This document shows positions 13,608-22,173 of a DNA stretch of 24,277 bases, one piece after another. Position 1 is the first letter of the stretch; every line of letters starts with the position of its first letter. The notes under the pieces are model-generated. The model was given only the letters and a program-made list of their open reading frames with translations, made no database searches and was not told the origin of the DNA. The position numbers and the translations under genes were made by a program. Source of the DNA: JASEFH01 sp034679905 (lineage in GTDB: Archaea; Halobacteriota; Methanomicrobia; Methanomicrobiales; JACTUA01); the NCBI GenBank assembly GCA_034679905.1, contig JAXDAH010000150.1, forward strand, positions 1 through 24,277, given 5' to 3'.

Positions 13608-15581
13608 TCAGTGAAGGGCGGCTGTCTCCAACATCTTCTTCAGACGGAGCCGGACGACCGTCCCCGCAGCGGGGGTGCCGGGGACCCGATCCTCGACCCA
13701 GGCCTTTCCGCCGTAGCGGTCCATGAGCATGCGGGTGATGGACAGGCCCAGCCCCGTCCCGGGGACGGACGTGCTGCCCCTCTGGAAACGGTCGAAGATG
13801 CGGGGTTTGAGATCGTCAGAGATGCCAGGGCCCGTGTCCTCTATCGCGACATCGACCTCCTCTCCCCGGTCTTCGACCAGAATCCGTATCTGCACGGACG
13901 AACCCCCGAACTTCAGGGCGTTTCCGATGAGGTTGGTGAAGACCTCGGGAAGCAGGTCGTCGGCGTACACCTGCAGCGGCGAGCCCTGGTAGACGATGCG
14001 GGCGCCTTCGTGGTGGCGGATCTCGGCCCGGATCACGCTGTCGAGATCGACGGGCCCCAGCGTCGCCTCCCCGCGGTGGATCCGGCGGATGGTGGATACG
14101 CTGCGAATGATCTGGATGCTCTTCTCGACGCTCTTCGCCAGCTTCTTCGTGTAGTCCGCCAGTTCCGGGCCGGCACGGTCCTGGATGAGGTCGGCAAAGC
14201 CAAGAGAGACGGTATTGGCGTTGTTGATATCGTGGACCATGATGTCCAGGTAGAGATTGGCCTCTCGGTTGGCGGCTGCAAGCCGCTCCAGGTAGAGGTG
14301 CTCCTTGGTGTAGGCGCTGTCGAGTTGCTGCTGCAGCATCTCTTTTAAGACAGCGCTGCCGATCTCTCGTCCGACCGACTCGAGGATCGACCTCTCGTCC
14401 TCGGTGAAGGCATAGTTCTTCCGGCTGGCGATGTTGAGGGCGCCCACCACCATGGAGTGGGCAACAAGGGGGATGCTGGCAAAGGCGAGTATTCCGAACT
14501 CCTCCCGCTCCGGATACCGTTCGCGGTAGTTGTCGATATACAGGGGTTCGCCGGCGACGAACACCTGGCGGTACGGTTCGGCGTGGATATCCAGGATCTT
14601 GCCGTCGGGGACGATCCAGCTCGGGAATCCCTGGTAGACCGCCAGCTCCGCCCGGGTCCGGTCCTTGTCCACCAGGTAGATCATGCCTCCATCGATCTTC
14701 AACAGTTCGAGGATTTTCGTGAGAGAGGTCTGCATCAGCTCGTTCAGGTTGAGCGAGGAGGCGGCGGCCCCGATGATCTGGTTGATGACCAGCAGCTGCT
14801 GGTTCCTGCGTTTCACCTCCTCTTCCGCCTGCTTGCGGGCGGTCGTATCCCGCAGCACCAGGCGGTACCCCTGGAAGATGCCGGCGGCATCGAACATCGG
14901 CGTGCCGCTGGTCTGGACGATCACCGTGCGGCCGTCCGCATGCAGCATGGCGTGCTCAAAGAGGGTGAACGCCTTCCGCCCGAATGCCGCCCTGTCGAAG
15001 AACGCGGAGACCTCTTTTCGATCCCCTGCAGCGATGAGATCGAAGATGGTCCTGCCGACCACGCTCTCCTGCGGGTACCCCAGCAGATCGCGGACTTTAG
15101 GGCTGACGTAGACCAGGCGGTCGTGCTCGTCCGTCTCGCAGATCACGTCGTTGATGTCCTCGATCAGGTTGCGGTAGCGCTCCTCGCTCCTGCGGAGCGC
15201 CTCCTCCTTCTCCCGGGATGCGGCGAGGTTGGCCTCCAGGTTCTGCGTGGATGCGTACAGCCCCAGGACGACGATGGAGATGCCCGCCAGCTGCAGGAGA
15301 CCCTCCAGATCCGTGCTGAGCAGATCGGGTTCCGAGGTGAACTCGTCCAGGAGGTCGATCAGGAGACCCAGGGCGAATACACCGATCCCCAGCTCGATCG
15401 TCCGGTTCTTCAGGCGGGCGATGAGAATCAAGGTGCTCCCGATCCCGATCAGGAACAGCGCTTCGATGAGAATATCTTCCCACGCGAAGGGGGGCTTCAG
15501 AGGAAAGGCGGCGAACCAGAGGGGCACCAGAACGATGGCGCATGCCAGAAATATCCACCGGTGGTTCTGTCTATCCGCCAT
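13608..15581 (-). CDS. Membrane PAS-GAF sensor histidine kinase
   Basis: This 657-residue kinase has four N-terminal helices (about 8-28, 34-56, 61-80, 93-112) with little extracellular sequence, then a signalling helix. A PAS domain (about 131-250) and a GAF domain (about 262-415) follow. The transmitter is at 440-650: H450 in MVHDINN is the phosphoacceptor, N550/N554 the N-box, EDTGPGI (581-587) the G1 box, IFDRFQRG the F-box and GTGLGLSI (608-615) the G2 box. The HDINN form of the H-box is typical of methanogen kinases. No response regulator gene is adjacent, so it is an orphan. Membrane helices without a loop domain suggest sensing within the membrane or through PAS/GAF ligands. Confidence 0.95.
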   Translation of the reverse strand: MADRQNHRWIFLACAIVLVPLWFAAFPLKPPFAWEDILIEALFLIGIGSTLILIARLKNRTIELGIGVFALGLLIDLLDEFTSEPDLLSTDLEGLLQLAGISIVVLGLYASTQNLEANLAASREKEEALRRSEERYRNLIEDINDVICETDEHDRLVYVSPKVRDLLGYPQESVVGRTIFDLIAAGDRKEVSAFFDRAAFGRKAFTLFEHAMLHADGRTVIVQTSGTPMFDAAGIFQGYRLVLRDTTARKQAEEEVKRRNQQLLVINQIIGAAASSLNLNELMQTSLTKILELLKIDGGMIYLVDKDRTRAELAVYQGFPSWIVPDGKILDIHAEPYRQVFVAGEPLYIDNYRERYPEREEFGILAFASIPLVAHSMVVGALNIASRKNYAFTEDERSILESVGREIGSAVLKEMLQQQLDSAYTKEHLYLERLAAANREANLYLDIMVHDINNANTVSLGFADLIQDRAGPELADYTKKLAKSVEKSIQIIRSVSTIRRIHRGEATLGPVDLDSVIRAEIRHHEGARIVYQGSPLQVYADDLLPEVFTNLIGNALKFGGSSVQIRILVEDRGEEVDVAIEDTGPGISDDLKPRIFDRFQRGSTSVPGTGLGLSITRMLMDRYGGKAWVEDRVPGTPAAGTVVRLRLKKMLETAALH

Positions 15582-15603
15582 GTCAATCTCTGCAGATCGC
15601 TTC

Positions 15604-15617
15604 TGGTAGAACTACCA
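15604..15617. promoter_or_regulatory. Palindrome upstream of the histidine kinase
   Basis: TGGTAG (15604-15609) and CTACCA (15612-15617) flank two A bases, 23 bases before the kinase start. An A/T-rich TTCATAAAAGAAC block (minus strand, about 15621-15633) just upstream could be its TATA box, which would place the palindrome at or near the transcription start. Confidence 0.3.
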
Positions 15618-15854
15618 ATCTGTTCTTTTATGAACCTTGTCAATTCGAGATTCTGCAAATCCTCGCCGCGGCTCCGTTGAAATACCGATTGGACGCGAAT
15701 ACTCCGTATCACCTTCACGCCGATGAGATAGGGATATCTCCGGCGCGCTCTCCCGTCACCGCCGGCATCGGGCGTCCGCGTGTGCGATCGGAGGAAGGGT
15801 GATACCCAACGGCCCTCAGGGCTCGATCCCGATCCGAAAGTCCGTCTGCCGGTG

Positions 15855-15869
15855 TGTCCGTGACGGACA
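15855..15869. repeat. 15-base palindrome
   Basis: TGTCCGT and ACGGACA are perfect 7-bp arms around a single G. This could be a protein-binding site or a stem; no gene start is close by. Confidence 0.45.
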
Positions 15870-16232
15870 GCTTCTCACCCTTCGTGCGGTAAAGCCCATC
15901 TCGGAGGTCAATGCAGCTGCACCCTGGTCGATGCACCCCAGACTGGACAGAATCCGTCAGACCCCTTTGGGCAGTCAGCTGTCCCGTATTCAGGAGGCTC
16001 GCCTGCGGAGCCGGGAGGAGTTGTGAGCGGAATAAGTGCACCCTCTCTCCCAACGAATCCGCCCCCTGGTGTGCAATATGGCCGGTGTATCGAAAACATG
16101 ATATCGGTGTTGTGGACCCGGGATTGAGTCGCCCTTCTCCTGAAGAGGGAGGATGGATGCGCATCTGATCGGGCGGAACAATCTCGTGCGGGGGCAGCAC
16201 GAAGAGAGAATCGCCATCCTCATATCCAGGGC

Positions 16233-16257
16233 ATCGCACGGGGGGTGAGGGGGATTC
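16233..16257 (-). repeat. Copy 2 of the dispersed intergenic repeat
   Basis: On the minus strand this reads GAATCCCCCTC, then a C-tract, then GTGCGAT. It is the same order as bases 62-89, three bases shorter. It lies in the gene-poor gap upstream of the flavoprotein's 3' end. Confidence 0.45.
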
Positions 16258-16440
16258 CCTGCCGTGCGACAGCCCGGGTTCTGGCAAGCAGCGGTTCAGC
16301 ACACGGAGGCGCGGTCAGGTATGGAGCCGGTAGCCGGATCTCTCACCCGCTCGCCCCTCTTCGATTCAAAAAGGCCGGGGCGCAGCACGTGTGCACGGAA
16401 CGGGAATGGACGGATGCAGCTGCAGAAGGTATGCCAGCGA

Positions 16441-17772
16441 TCATTCCCGTTCCTTCCGGATCCGTTCCGACAGATACTTGGCCAGGCTGAAGATGCCGTC
16501 GGTAGTGGGATGCGTCTCGATGAACTCCTCGAAGTCGAAGACCGTTCCCCCCTGCCGCATGAGGTGTGCCAGGTAGTGGAGGGTGATGGCGGCGCCCGGC
16601 GCCGCCGACGCGGCACCGCAGATCCGTCCGCTCCCGGCATCCACCATCAGCTCCGCAAATCCCGTACACCCGCTCGGAACCGACCAGAACGACCCCGGGC
16701 CGGCGGGAGCGGGAACGGATGCGGAGATGCCGGCATCGATCTGCGGGAGCGAGAAGGCGAGATCGTTGCCCAGGCTGATGGACTGCGGTATGTATCTGTA
16801 GTTCATTCTCCGCTCCTTCCCCAGAATGTTGTCCGCTGCGACGATCCCTTCCATGCGTGCCACGGGCGTCAGATAGGGCGGGCCGGTGACATCCCCGCAG
16901 GCGTATATGCCCTCCACGCTGGTGCGCATGCGGTCGTCCACGCAGATCTCGCCCAGGGGGCCCTTGAGAATCCCCTCGACGCACTCCGAGCGGGGCGTGA
17001 GCCCGGGCGCCAGGAAGACCGCGTCCACCTCGACCTGCTCTTCCGCACCCTTCGCCTCGACGGTCACCCCGCTCACCGATCCGTCGCCATCGACGGATCG
17101 GATCTTCGAATGTTCCCGGATATGCACCCCCTCCAACTCCTTCTCCGCCTGCCTCCGCAGCGCCGGGTCGAGCGTCTTCAGAAACCGGCTCCGGCAGATC
17201 AGGTGCACCTCCGATCCGAATGCGTGGAAGATACTGGCGAACTCGACGCCCATGATCCCGCATCCGACGATCGCCATACGTTCCGGGAGCCGGTCCATGG
17301 TCCCCAGGGTGTGGGGATTGTACACGCCGGCAAGGGCGGTCCCGGGGACATCGGGTATCCGCGGGCGGGATCCGGTGGCGATGATCGCGGCCTCGGCCTC
17401 CACCTTCTCCCCATCCACGTAGACGTCACGCCCCCGCACGGTTCCGCTGCTGCCGTAGCGGATGGTCACGCCGGCGCTTCTGGTCTCCGCATCGAGCACG
17501 CCCTCGATCTTCCTCTGGATCTCCTGCATCTCCCGCACCAGGCGGGAGAAAGAGACGTTCGGAACCGTATCGATGACCTGCAGGTCGGAGAGCAGGCGGG
17601 CCGTGCGAACCAGGCGCGCCACGTCCGAGAGCGCGCAGATCACCATGCAGCCCTGGTGCAGGCACTGCCCGCCGATTCGCCGCTCCTCGATGAGCTCCAC
17701 GTCTCTGCCCGCATGGGCGAGCCGCATCGCGGCGAGCCTTCCCGCCGGCCCGCCCCCCAGTATCGGGATCAT
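16441..17772 (-). CDS. Dihydrolipoamide-dehydrogenase-like FAD disulfide oxidoreductase, atypical
   Basis: This 443-residue flavoprotein of the pyridine-nucleotide disulfide oxidoreductase family has GGGPAG (6-11) for FAD and redox cysteines C37 and C42 in GGQCLHQGC. ATGSRPRIP (132-140), a second nucleotide loop GCGIMG (170-175), a GIYACGDV FAD motif and the C-terminal HPT (H421) follow. The normal PSK after the cysteines is replaced by MVICAL, and the Glu that pairs with the C-terminal His in lipoamide dehydrogenase is missing (HPTTDG). No 2-oxoacid dehydrogenase or glycine-cleavage gene is near. The disulfide substrate is therefore uncertain. It follows the unknown gene upstream by six bases in one operon. 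Confidence 0.88.
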   Translation of the reverse strand: MIPILGGGPAGRLAAMRLAHAGRDVELIEERRIGGQCLHQGCMVICALSDVARLVRTARLLSDLQVIDTVPNVSFSRLVREMQEIQRKIEGVLDAETRSAGVTIRYGSSGTVRGRDVYVDGEKVEAEAAIIATGSRPRIPDVPGTALAGVYNPHTLGTMDRLPERMAIVGCGIMGVEFASIFHAFGSEVHLICRSRFLKTLDPALRRQAEKELEGVHIREHSKIRSVDGDGSVSGVTVEAKGAEEQVEVDAVFLAPGLTPRSECVEGILKGPLGEICVDDRMRTSVEGIYACGDVTGPPYLTPVARMEGIVAADNILGKERRMNYRYIPQSISLGNDLAFSLPQIDAGISASVPAPAGPGSFWSVPSGCTGFAELMVDAGSGRICGAASAAPGAAITLHYLAHLMRQGGTVFDFEEFIETHPTTDGIFSLAKYLSERIRKERE

Positions 17773-17778
17773 GCCGGG

Positions 17779-18744
17779 CTAAAGTACCTCCACACCCTCG
17801 TCCATGGGCAGGGAGAGGATCTCCCCGCTGAATCCGTTGACCTCAACGATCTTCTTCCCCCGAATCTGCCATACCGGTACGTACACCATATCCGTATCGA
17901 TCCGGATATCTTTCCGCTCCGGCTTGAAAGCCTTGTCCTCGTAGAAGATCGCATCGCCCCTCTCCGTCTTGATGCGGATCCGCTGTGTCAGCCGCTCTGT
18001 CAGCTCGTTGATGATCCCCTCCTCCACATCCTCTTTCCGGCTCCTGGGGCCCACCAGCTCTGCATCCGCCGGTATCGCCGACGTTTCCGCCGTATCCATC
18101 GGCATCGCTATCCGCATGCCGTTGATGGCATTGATCGCGCCTCGATCCTCCGTCTTGAAGCTGATCACCCGATCCTTGAAAGGCTTCTCGCCGTCGCTCA
18201 CCACGCGGTACCGCCAGTGAGGGATGAAACGGAGAGCCGGCTGCCCCTCGATGCCGGCAATGCGCAGGGCCCGCCCCGCTTCCACCCGTACGGGAAGATG
18301 CAGAACCTCGGGCCCCGTCGCGTCCTCCTGCGGTATAACGGAGATCCTGCCCCGCTCTTCCGGCCGCTGCTGAATTACGGACGGTTCCAGGTCGATGACC
18401 AGCCTCTGGCCCAGGATGGTGGCGAGGGCAGCGGCTCCCGCGTACCGCATGAAGTCGTCCTTCTTCCAGACGATGCAGGTATCGGCGCCCGTCTCCTCGG
18501 CGAGCGTACAGAGCAGCTTCCTGCATACCAGCGTCCTGTCGCCCTCCTCCAGGCGGAAGTTGGTCCGATCGAACTGCTCTATCTCCTTCGCATCGTCCGA
18601 GAACATCGCGACCAGGCATATCTGGTCGTTGGAAGCCGAGAGTGCCAGGGGGTCTGCCAGCTCCTCGATCGTATAGTGGGCTGCTTCGAAAATGCGCTTT
18701 AATGCCTCCCTTCCGGAGTTCCGCATGCCTGTATCCATTACCAT
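17779..18744 (-). CDS. Conserved-looking protein of unknown function, operon partner of the flavoprotein
   Basis: This is a soluble protein of about 321 residues. The N-terminal part (to about 110) has a mixed alpha/beta pattern with CLVAMFSDD and DTCIVWKKDDFMRYAG, reminiscent of a nuclease-like or sensor fold but with no motif I can name. The C-terminal 90 residues contain an acidic/basic helical segment (DVEEGIINELTERLTQRI) and a beta ending, MVYVPVWQIRGKKIVEVNGFSGEIL. ATG 18744 follows GCGGGA at suitable spacing; ATG 18738 and TTG 18768 are alternatives. It is six bases upstream of the flavoprotein, so both are probably expressed together. Direct repeats lie upstream. Confidence 0.8.
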   Translation of the reverse strand: MVMDTGMRNSGREALKRIFEAAHYTIEELADPLALSASNDQICLVAMFSDDAKEIEQFDRTNFRLEEGDRTLVCRKLLCTLAEETGADTCIVWKKDDFMRYAGAAALATILGQRLVIDLEPSVIQQRPEERGRISVIPQEDATGPEVLHLPVRVEAGRALRIAGIEGQPALRFIPHWRYRVVSDGEKPFKDRVISFKTEDRGAINAINGMRIAMPMDTAETSAIPADAELVGPRSRKEDVEEGIINELTERLTQRIRIKTERGDAIFYEDKAFKPERKDIRIDTDMVYVPVWQIRGKKIVEVNGFSGEILSLPMDEGVEVL

Positions 18745-18787
18745 TGATATTCCCGCAGGAGTATACAAGGTTTATTCTATGAGCGTG

Positions 18788-18838
18788 GCTGTAAATAGCT
18801 GGAATTTGGCGTGTAATCTGTTTTCGAGCTGTAAATAG
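18788..18838. repeat. Pair of 11-bp direct repeats in the promoter region
   Basis: GCTGTAAATAG occurs at 18788-18798 and again at 18828-18838, four helical turns apart (40 bases). They lie 44-94 bases upstream of the unknown gene (minus strand) and between two divergent genes. This is a good layout for a transcription factor binding cooperatively, or for duplicated promoter elements. Confidence 0.5.
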
Positions 18839-19009
18839 TGGAGCACCGGATCCCCGCGCCCGATGCCCGCATGAGGTGGGCAACGGGGTGCGACGCCGCT
18901 CTCGAGCTCGCGAGTGGTATTTTTACAGGACCGCACCGAGACGGAGCGGATGCGAGGCCAATTCGGGATCCGCAATTCCGAAGGGTCGAAATCGAATAGG
19001 AATAGCTAT

Positions 19010-19819
19010 ATGGAATTCCTGGATGTATACTGTACGTGCGGACGCATGACACCCGAAGCGAACCCGTGCGGGAAGGGTAAACCTCTGCGGTTCATCAACA
19101 CCGTGATCGAGGAGTATGCAATGCAGGTGACCTACGACCCTGCAGAGGATACCGGCAGGATCATCTACAACCTGTCCCTCATCCGGGACGAGGATATCGA
19201 CTACGCACTCTCCGCCCTGCGGCAGACCTACCGGGCGGGACTCGCTGTCAGCGACCGGGTCCGGCTCGTGCGCTCGAGGGAGAGCGTCGATGGCTATACG
19301 GTTCCCGCAGGGTGCACGGCCGTATGCACCATGTGCACCATCACCCTGGACGGACTGCTGCTGAAGCGGGGAGTGCCCTACAACGCGATAGGCGGCGGCA
19401 TCGTGGAGATAGAATCGCGAATGCCGAAACGCTTCGTCCACTTCATCCTCTATGGCAATACGACGATCGATCCCCTGGAGGTGCTGGCATCCCAGGAGTC
19501 TACCTCCATCGCGAACGTGATGCGCCAGGGCAGCGGGCTGATCCTCGGGAATATGCGGGAGTGCCACATGGAGGCGGAGATCCTGGTCGGCGAGCTCCTG
19601 GACGAGCTGGACGCTCAGGGTTTCACCGGCGTGCTGGACCTTGGCGTTCCCAACGTGCCCCTGCTCGGCGTGCAGGTCAGCCCCCAGTACATGGGGATCG
19701 CGATGGTGGGCGGGACCAATCCCATGGCAGCGATCAAGGAAGGAGGGCGGCCGGTGGTGACCCGGGCACTGAAAGGCCTGATAGATATCGAGAGCATGGA
19801 GCGCATTCGGGAACTATAG
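19010..19819 (+). CDS. NrpR-type regulatory domain (DUF128) protein without HTH
   Basis: This protein of about 269 residues is dominated by one NrpR regulatory domain: VTYDPAEDTGRIIYNLSLI, VPAGCTAVCTMCTITLDGLLLKRGVPY, GGGIVEIE, a YGNTTIDPLEVL block, ILGNMRECHMEAE and VGGTNPMAAIKEGG. In methanogens NrpR represses nitrogen-assimilation genes and its domain senses 2-oxoglutarate. Here the usual N-terminal winged helix is absent; the roughly 35 residues before the domain contain C-x-C and look unstructured. ATG 19010 is chosen as the likely start; GTG 19101 or ATG 19121 (good GGAG) are possible. It may act as a partner of a full NrpR or as a ligand-sensing adaptor. Confidence 0.85.
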   Translation: MEFLDVYCTCGRMTPEANPCGKGKPLRFINTVIEEYAMQVTYDPAEDTGRIIYNLSLIRDEDIDYALSALRQTYRAGLAVSDRVRLVRSRESVDGYTVPAGCTAVCTMCTITLDGLLLKRGVPYNAIGGGIVEIESRMPKRFVHFILYGNTTIDPLEVLASQESTSIANVMRQGSGLILGNMRECHMEAEILVGELLDELDAQGFTGVLDLGVPNVPLLGVQVSPQYMGIAMVGGTNPMAAIKEGGRPVVTRALKGLIDIESMERIREL

Positions 19820-19954
19820 GTCTCCTCGTATACCAGGCCAGGATCCGGGCAACGAGACTCTTCTTATTGTATTTATGGGGGAACAGAACCACCTACATCC
19901 CCTTTATAGTCGGCCAGCCTCTAGGTCTAGCGGAGGTGGTCCGGAGAACACTGA

Positions 19955-20813
19955 TGGTGTTCGGGCATTCCTGCGGGAGACGCCACCCCCGTCGACGGTT
20001 ACCTTAAGGATCTGAGAAAAATGGACACAAGATGCATACCCGAACGCTATACGGTGGTTCTTCGAACACGTTTTGGGATGCCGTACCACGACGATAAACT
20101 CGCACGGCAAGGTATCCAGACCGAGGGCATCCCATCAGCGATACGGCTACCCGCAACCGATTGGCCCGCGAGTATCCACAGGAGTTAGTCGACTATCGCC
20201 GCAAGCCTCTCCGTGACCGCATCCAGTTTCGAAATGCCTGTACATTTTAGAAGATCGGCTATGGGATGACGGGCGCAGACCGCCTATTCATGGTCCACGG
20301 TGCTATCGAATTCCCAGAGAAAGAACGGCAGAAGCTGAAGAACCAGAACCTCTCCCCCCCAGGCCGTGAACGAGTTCGAGCAGCTGGACGCGGGGAAGCT
20401 TGCTGCGATTCTGGAGCAGATGCCGTTCCTATACCGCACCGTCATCGTCACCTGCTCAGCCTCGGTATGCCGCATCTCCGAGCCCTTGAAAGTGAAGATC
20501 CATGGCGACCTGAACCTCGATGCCCAGCCGGCCGAGATCCGGCTCCGCTCCTCCTACAAAAAAACGATGAAGCACGAACGGTTTTCCTATCGGCTGAGGC
20601 CGTAGAACTCGTGCGGATGTGGCTAGCCCAGAGAGAGCGGTGGATACGGTCCCTTTCCACGCCCAAAACCGTGGATGACGATCGCCTGTTCCCCGTTTTA
20701 CGGGGTAAAGTATGGGGGCACCGGACCCGGGCATTGAAGAAGTTCGGGCTAGATCGCTGCAATCCCGAGACCTGCCTGCGCACTCTTAAGGCACAGGTTA
20801 ATGGGATGTCGTA
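19955..20813 (+). pseudogene. Decayed tyrosine recombinase/integrase
   Basis: Pieces of one integrase are found in different frames. At 19991-20021 the frame gives VDGYLKDLRKM, continuing in another frame as WTQDAYPNAIRWFFEHVLG, an N-terminal SAM-like domain. Near 20366-20570 the frame gives AAILEQMPFLYRTVIV..CRISEPLKV...LDAQPAEIRLRSSYKKT, with the first catalytic Arg in the CRISE motif. After a frameshift at about 20575 the sequence continues ARTVFLSAEAVELVRMWLAQRERW...DDDRLFP...ALKKFGLD. The C-terminal HxxR and Tyr region is missing. At least three frame changes plus truncation make it non-functional. It marks a former integrated element. Confidence 0.75.
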
Positions 20814-21112
20814 GGTTCTCAAAGGGGGTCTTGCACTACTTGAAAAAGAATGCAGAGAGGAGAGGCCGTTCACGATGACCTCTTATGTGAAAGAGCGGTT
20901 GGTAGCATTGTGATACTACTATCTCAATGCAGATAGCGTCTCCCATTGCTCATGCTATCGTGGAGGTCGAATACCAAGGTCTTGTTACACTCATAGTAAT
21001 ATATGTGCCCGCTTCTCGCTTCCGAACGATCTATTCAAAAAATTCCATTAAAAGACTTCAATTTCGAAACCAATCAAGGGAAGGCTCAGCCTTGCAGATC
21101 TGCATGGCGAAA
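20814..21112. other. AT-richer spacer after the integrase remnant
   Basis: No convincing gene is seen in about 300 bases. The composition is more A/T-rich than in the flanking operons. A weak TATA-like block lies near 20996-21004. The composition shift continues into the next gene and fits imported DNA. Confidence 0.5.
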
Positions 21113-21125
21113 TTATTATATATAG
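21113..21125 (+). promoter_or_regulatory. Strong TATA box
   Basis: TTATTATATATAG is a near-ideal archaeal TATA element. It would start transcription at about 21146, giving the coiled-coil gene a leader of about 113 bases. Confidence 0.6.
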
Positions 21126-21188
21126 CACTGGCACCTCCCGCATCTGCTCTGGAGGGGATTCAGAGCTCTTAGGGTGCTATCAGCATTC

Positions 21189-21197
21189 TTTTTTTTT
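21189..21197 (+). terminator. T9 run inside the leader
   Basis: Nine T follow a small TGCT/AGCA stem (about 21175-21185). In archaea a U-tract can terminate, so this may attenuate the downstream gene or end a short RNA of about 50 bases starting near 21146. Confidence 0.35.
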
Positions 21198-21258
21198 CAG
21201 TACACGGCAGGGCAGCAGTAGGGGCGGTAGCAATGAACCGCATAAAAAGAGGTGTGTT

Positions 21259-21870
21259 ATGCAAAAAACGATGTATGTTCTGTTGAGTATCTTCGTGATT
21301 GTGGCAATTATGGGGGTTGGAATTGCAGCAAGACCTAGGACGATACCTCCGGATCAGGCAGCTCCCTTCTCCGTCCTAGGGGATAAGATTGAGGATCTGC
21401 AAAGCCAGATTAATGATCTTGTTTCCCGCATGGTAGCAGTAGAGGAAAAGAATACGGAGCAGGATACATCAATTGCTGCACTGGATACCGCTGCGTTACA
21501 GGATCAGATTGATGATTTACAGGCCGAGAATGATGCTTTAAACGCTGAAATTGATGATCTCAGGTCATCCATCCCAAAGATTGCCCATGTGGCTTATCAT
21601 GGTGCAATGTTTGGCACGGAATGTCCCCTTCCTGAAGGATTCACGTTTGACGATTGTGAAGTAATTATCACGCCATGGACGGAATTTGTAAATACTGGAA
21701 AAGATTCTGACACGAATATTGTAAAAGATTACGTCGTCCATAAATGGGTGCCTGGAGGTGATGAGGTTATTGTTGGCGGCGGGTTTGGAACCAGGACGTA
21801 TAACGACGGCACCACCGAGGATTATGAAGTAGATGATTGGGTCAACGTTGACATCATATGCATCAAATAG
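21259..21870 (+). CDS. Membrane-anchored or secreted coiled-coil protein, unknown function
   Basis: This 203-residue protein has an N-terminal hydrophobic segment (residues 6-23) that is a signal peptide or anchor. A coiled coil follows at about 40-105 (IEDLQSQINDLVSRM, QDQIDDLQAENDALNAEIDDL), then a C-terminal beta-type domain of about 95 residues with C122, C133 and C201 and a glycine-rich GGGFG turn. AGAGGTG precedes ATG 21259. Codons ending in A or T are much more frequent than in neighbouring genes, which suggests horizontal acquisition together with the integrase remnant. The C-terminal domain probably faces outside and may bind a surface or ligand. I recognise no family. Confidence 0.8.
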   Translation: MQKTMYVLLSIFVIVAIMGVGIAARPRTIPPDQAAPFSVLGDKIEDLQSQINDLVSRMVAVEEKNTEQDTSIAALDTAALQDQIDDLQAENDALNAEIDDLRSSIPKIAHVAYHGAMFGTECPLPEGFTFDDCEVIITPWTEFVNTGKDSDTNIVKDYVVHKWVPGGDEVIVGGGFGTRTYNDGTTEDYEVDDWVNVDIICIK

Positions 21871-21888
21871 ATATTAAAAATCGAAAAT

Positions 21889-21906
21889 GACTTTTTTGGC
21901 TTTTTA
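21889..21906 (+). terminator. T-rich terminator after the coiled-coil gene
   Basis: Two T-tracts (CTTTTTTGG and CTTTTTA) lie 20-35 bases after the stop codon. This pattern is typical of archaeal U-tract termination. Confidence 0.5.
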
Positions 21907-22173
21907 CGGCATTACGCACCGTTTTCACGTATCTTCCCTTCCAAATTAGTAGTGAAAGTGGAATGGCGAGCGGGGATTCTTTTTTTGCCACCCCTCTCTC
22001 AAACCGTTCTCGATCTCTCTCACCATCTCTTATGGAACGGTTCGGCAGGCCAGGCCCCTTCCGTGAGGGAGACGTTCTGTTAAAGAGGCAGCAATCGCGG
22101 CAAAGCCCTGGCCGAAGATCTGGTCTAGGGTCTACTGCATTTGGCAGAGTGCGTCGATTCTTGCACCACACCT

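Larger units (their letters stand above)
15618..16440. other. About 820-base region without a recognisable gene
   Basis: Open frames here, up to about 195 codons, have no family-like motifs, no ribosome sites and lack the codon bias of neighbours. The region holds several hairpins: GAGATA/TATCTC around 15725-15740, TGTCCGT-G-ACGGACA at 15855-15869 and GGCTC/GAGCC at 15996-16012. It also holds one repeat copy at 16233-16257. It may be decayed mobile DNA or may hold an unrecognised RNA. Confidence 0.6.

Noticed and set aside
15715..16302. A 195-codon frame on the minus strand in the gene-free gap
   Set aside because: There is no ribosome site, no motif, and the composition is irregular, rich in Ser, Arg and Pro. 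It is kept only as part of the non-coding region.
16264..18702. An 812-codon open frame on the + strand
   Set aside because: It runs antisense through the flavoprotein and its partner, both of which have clear features. Its Arg/Pro/His-rich product has no family motif. Long antisense frames are expected at high GC.
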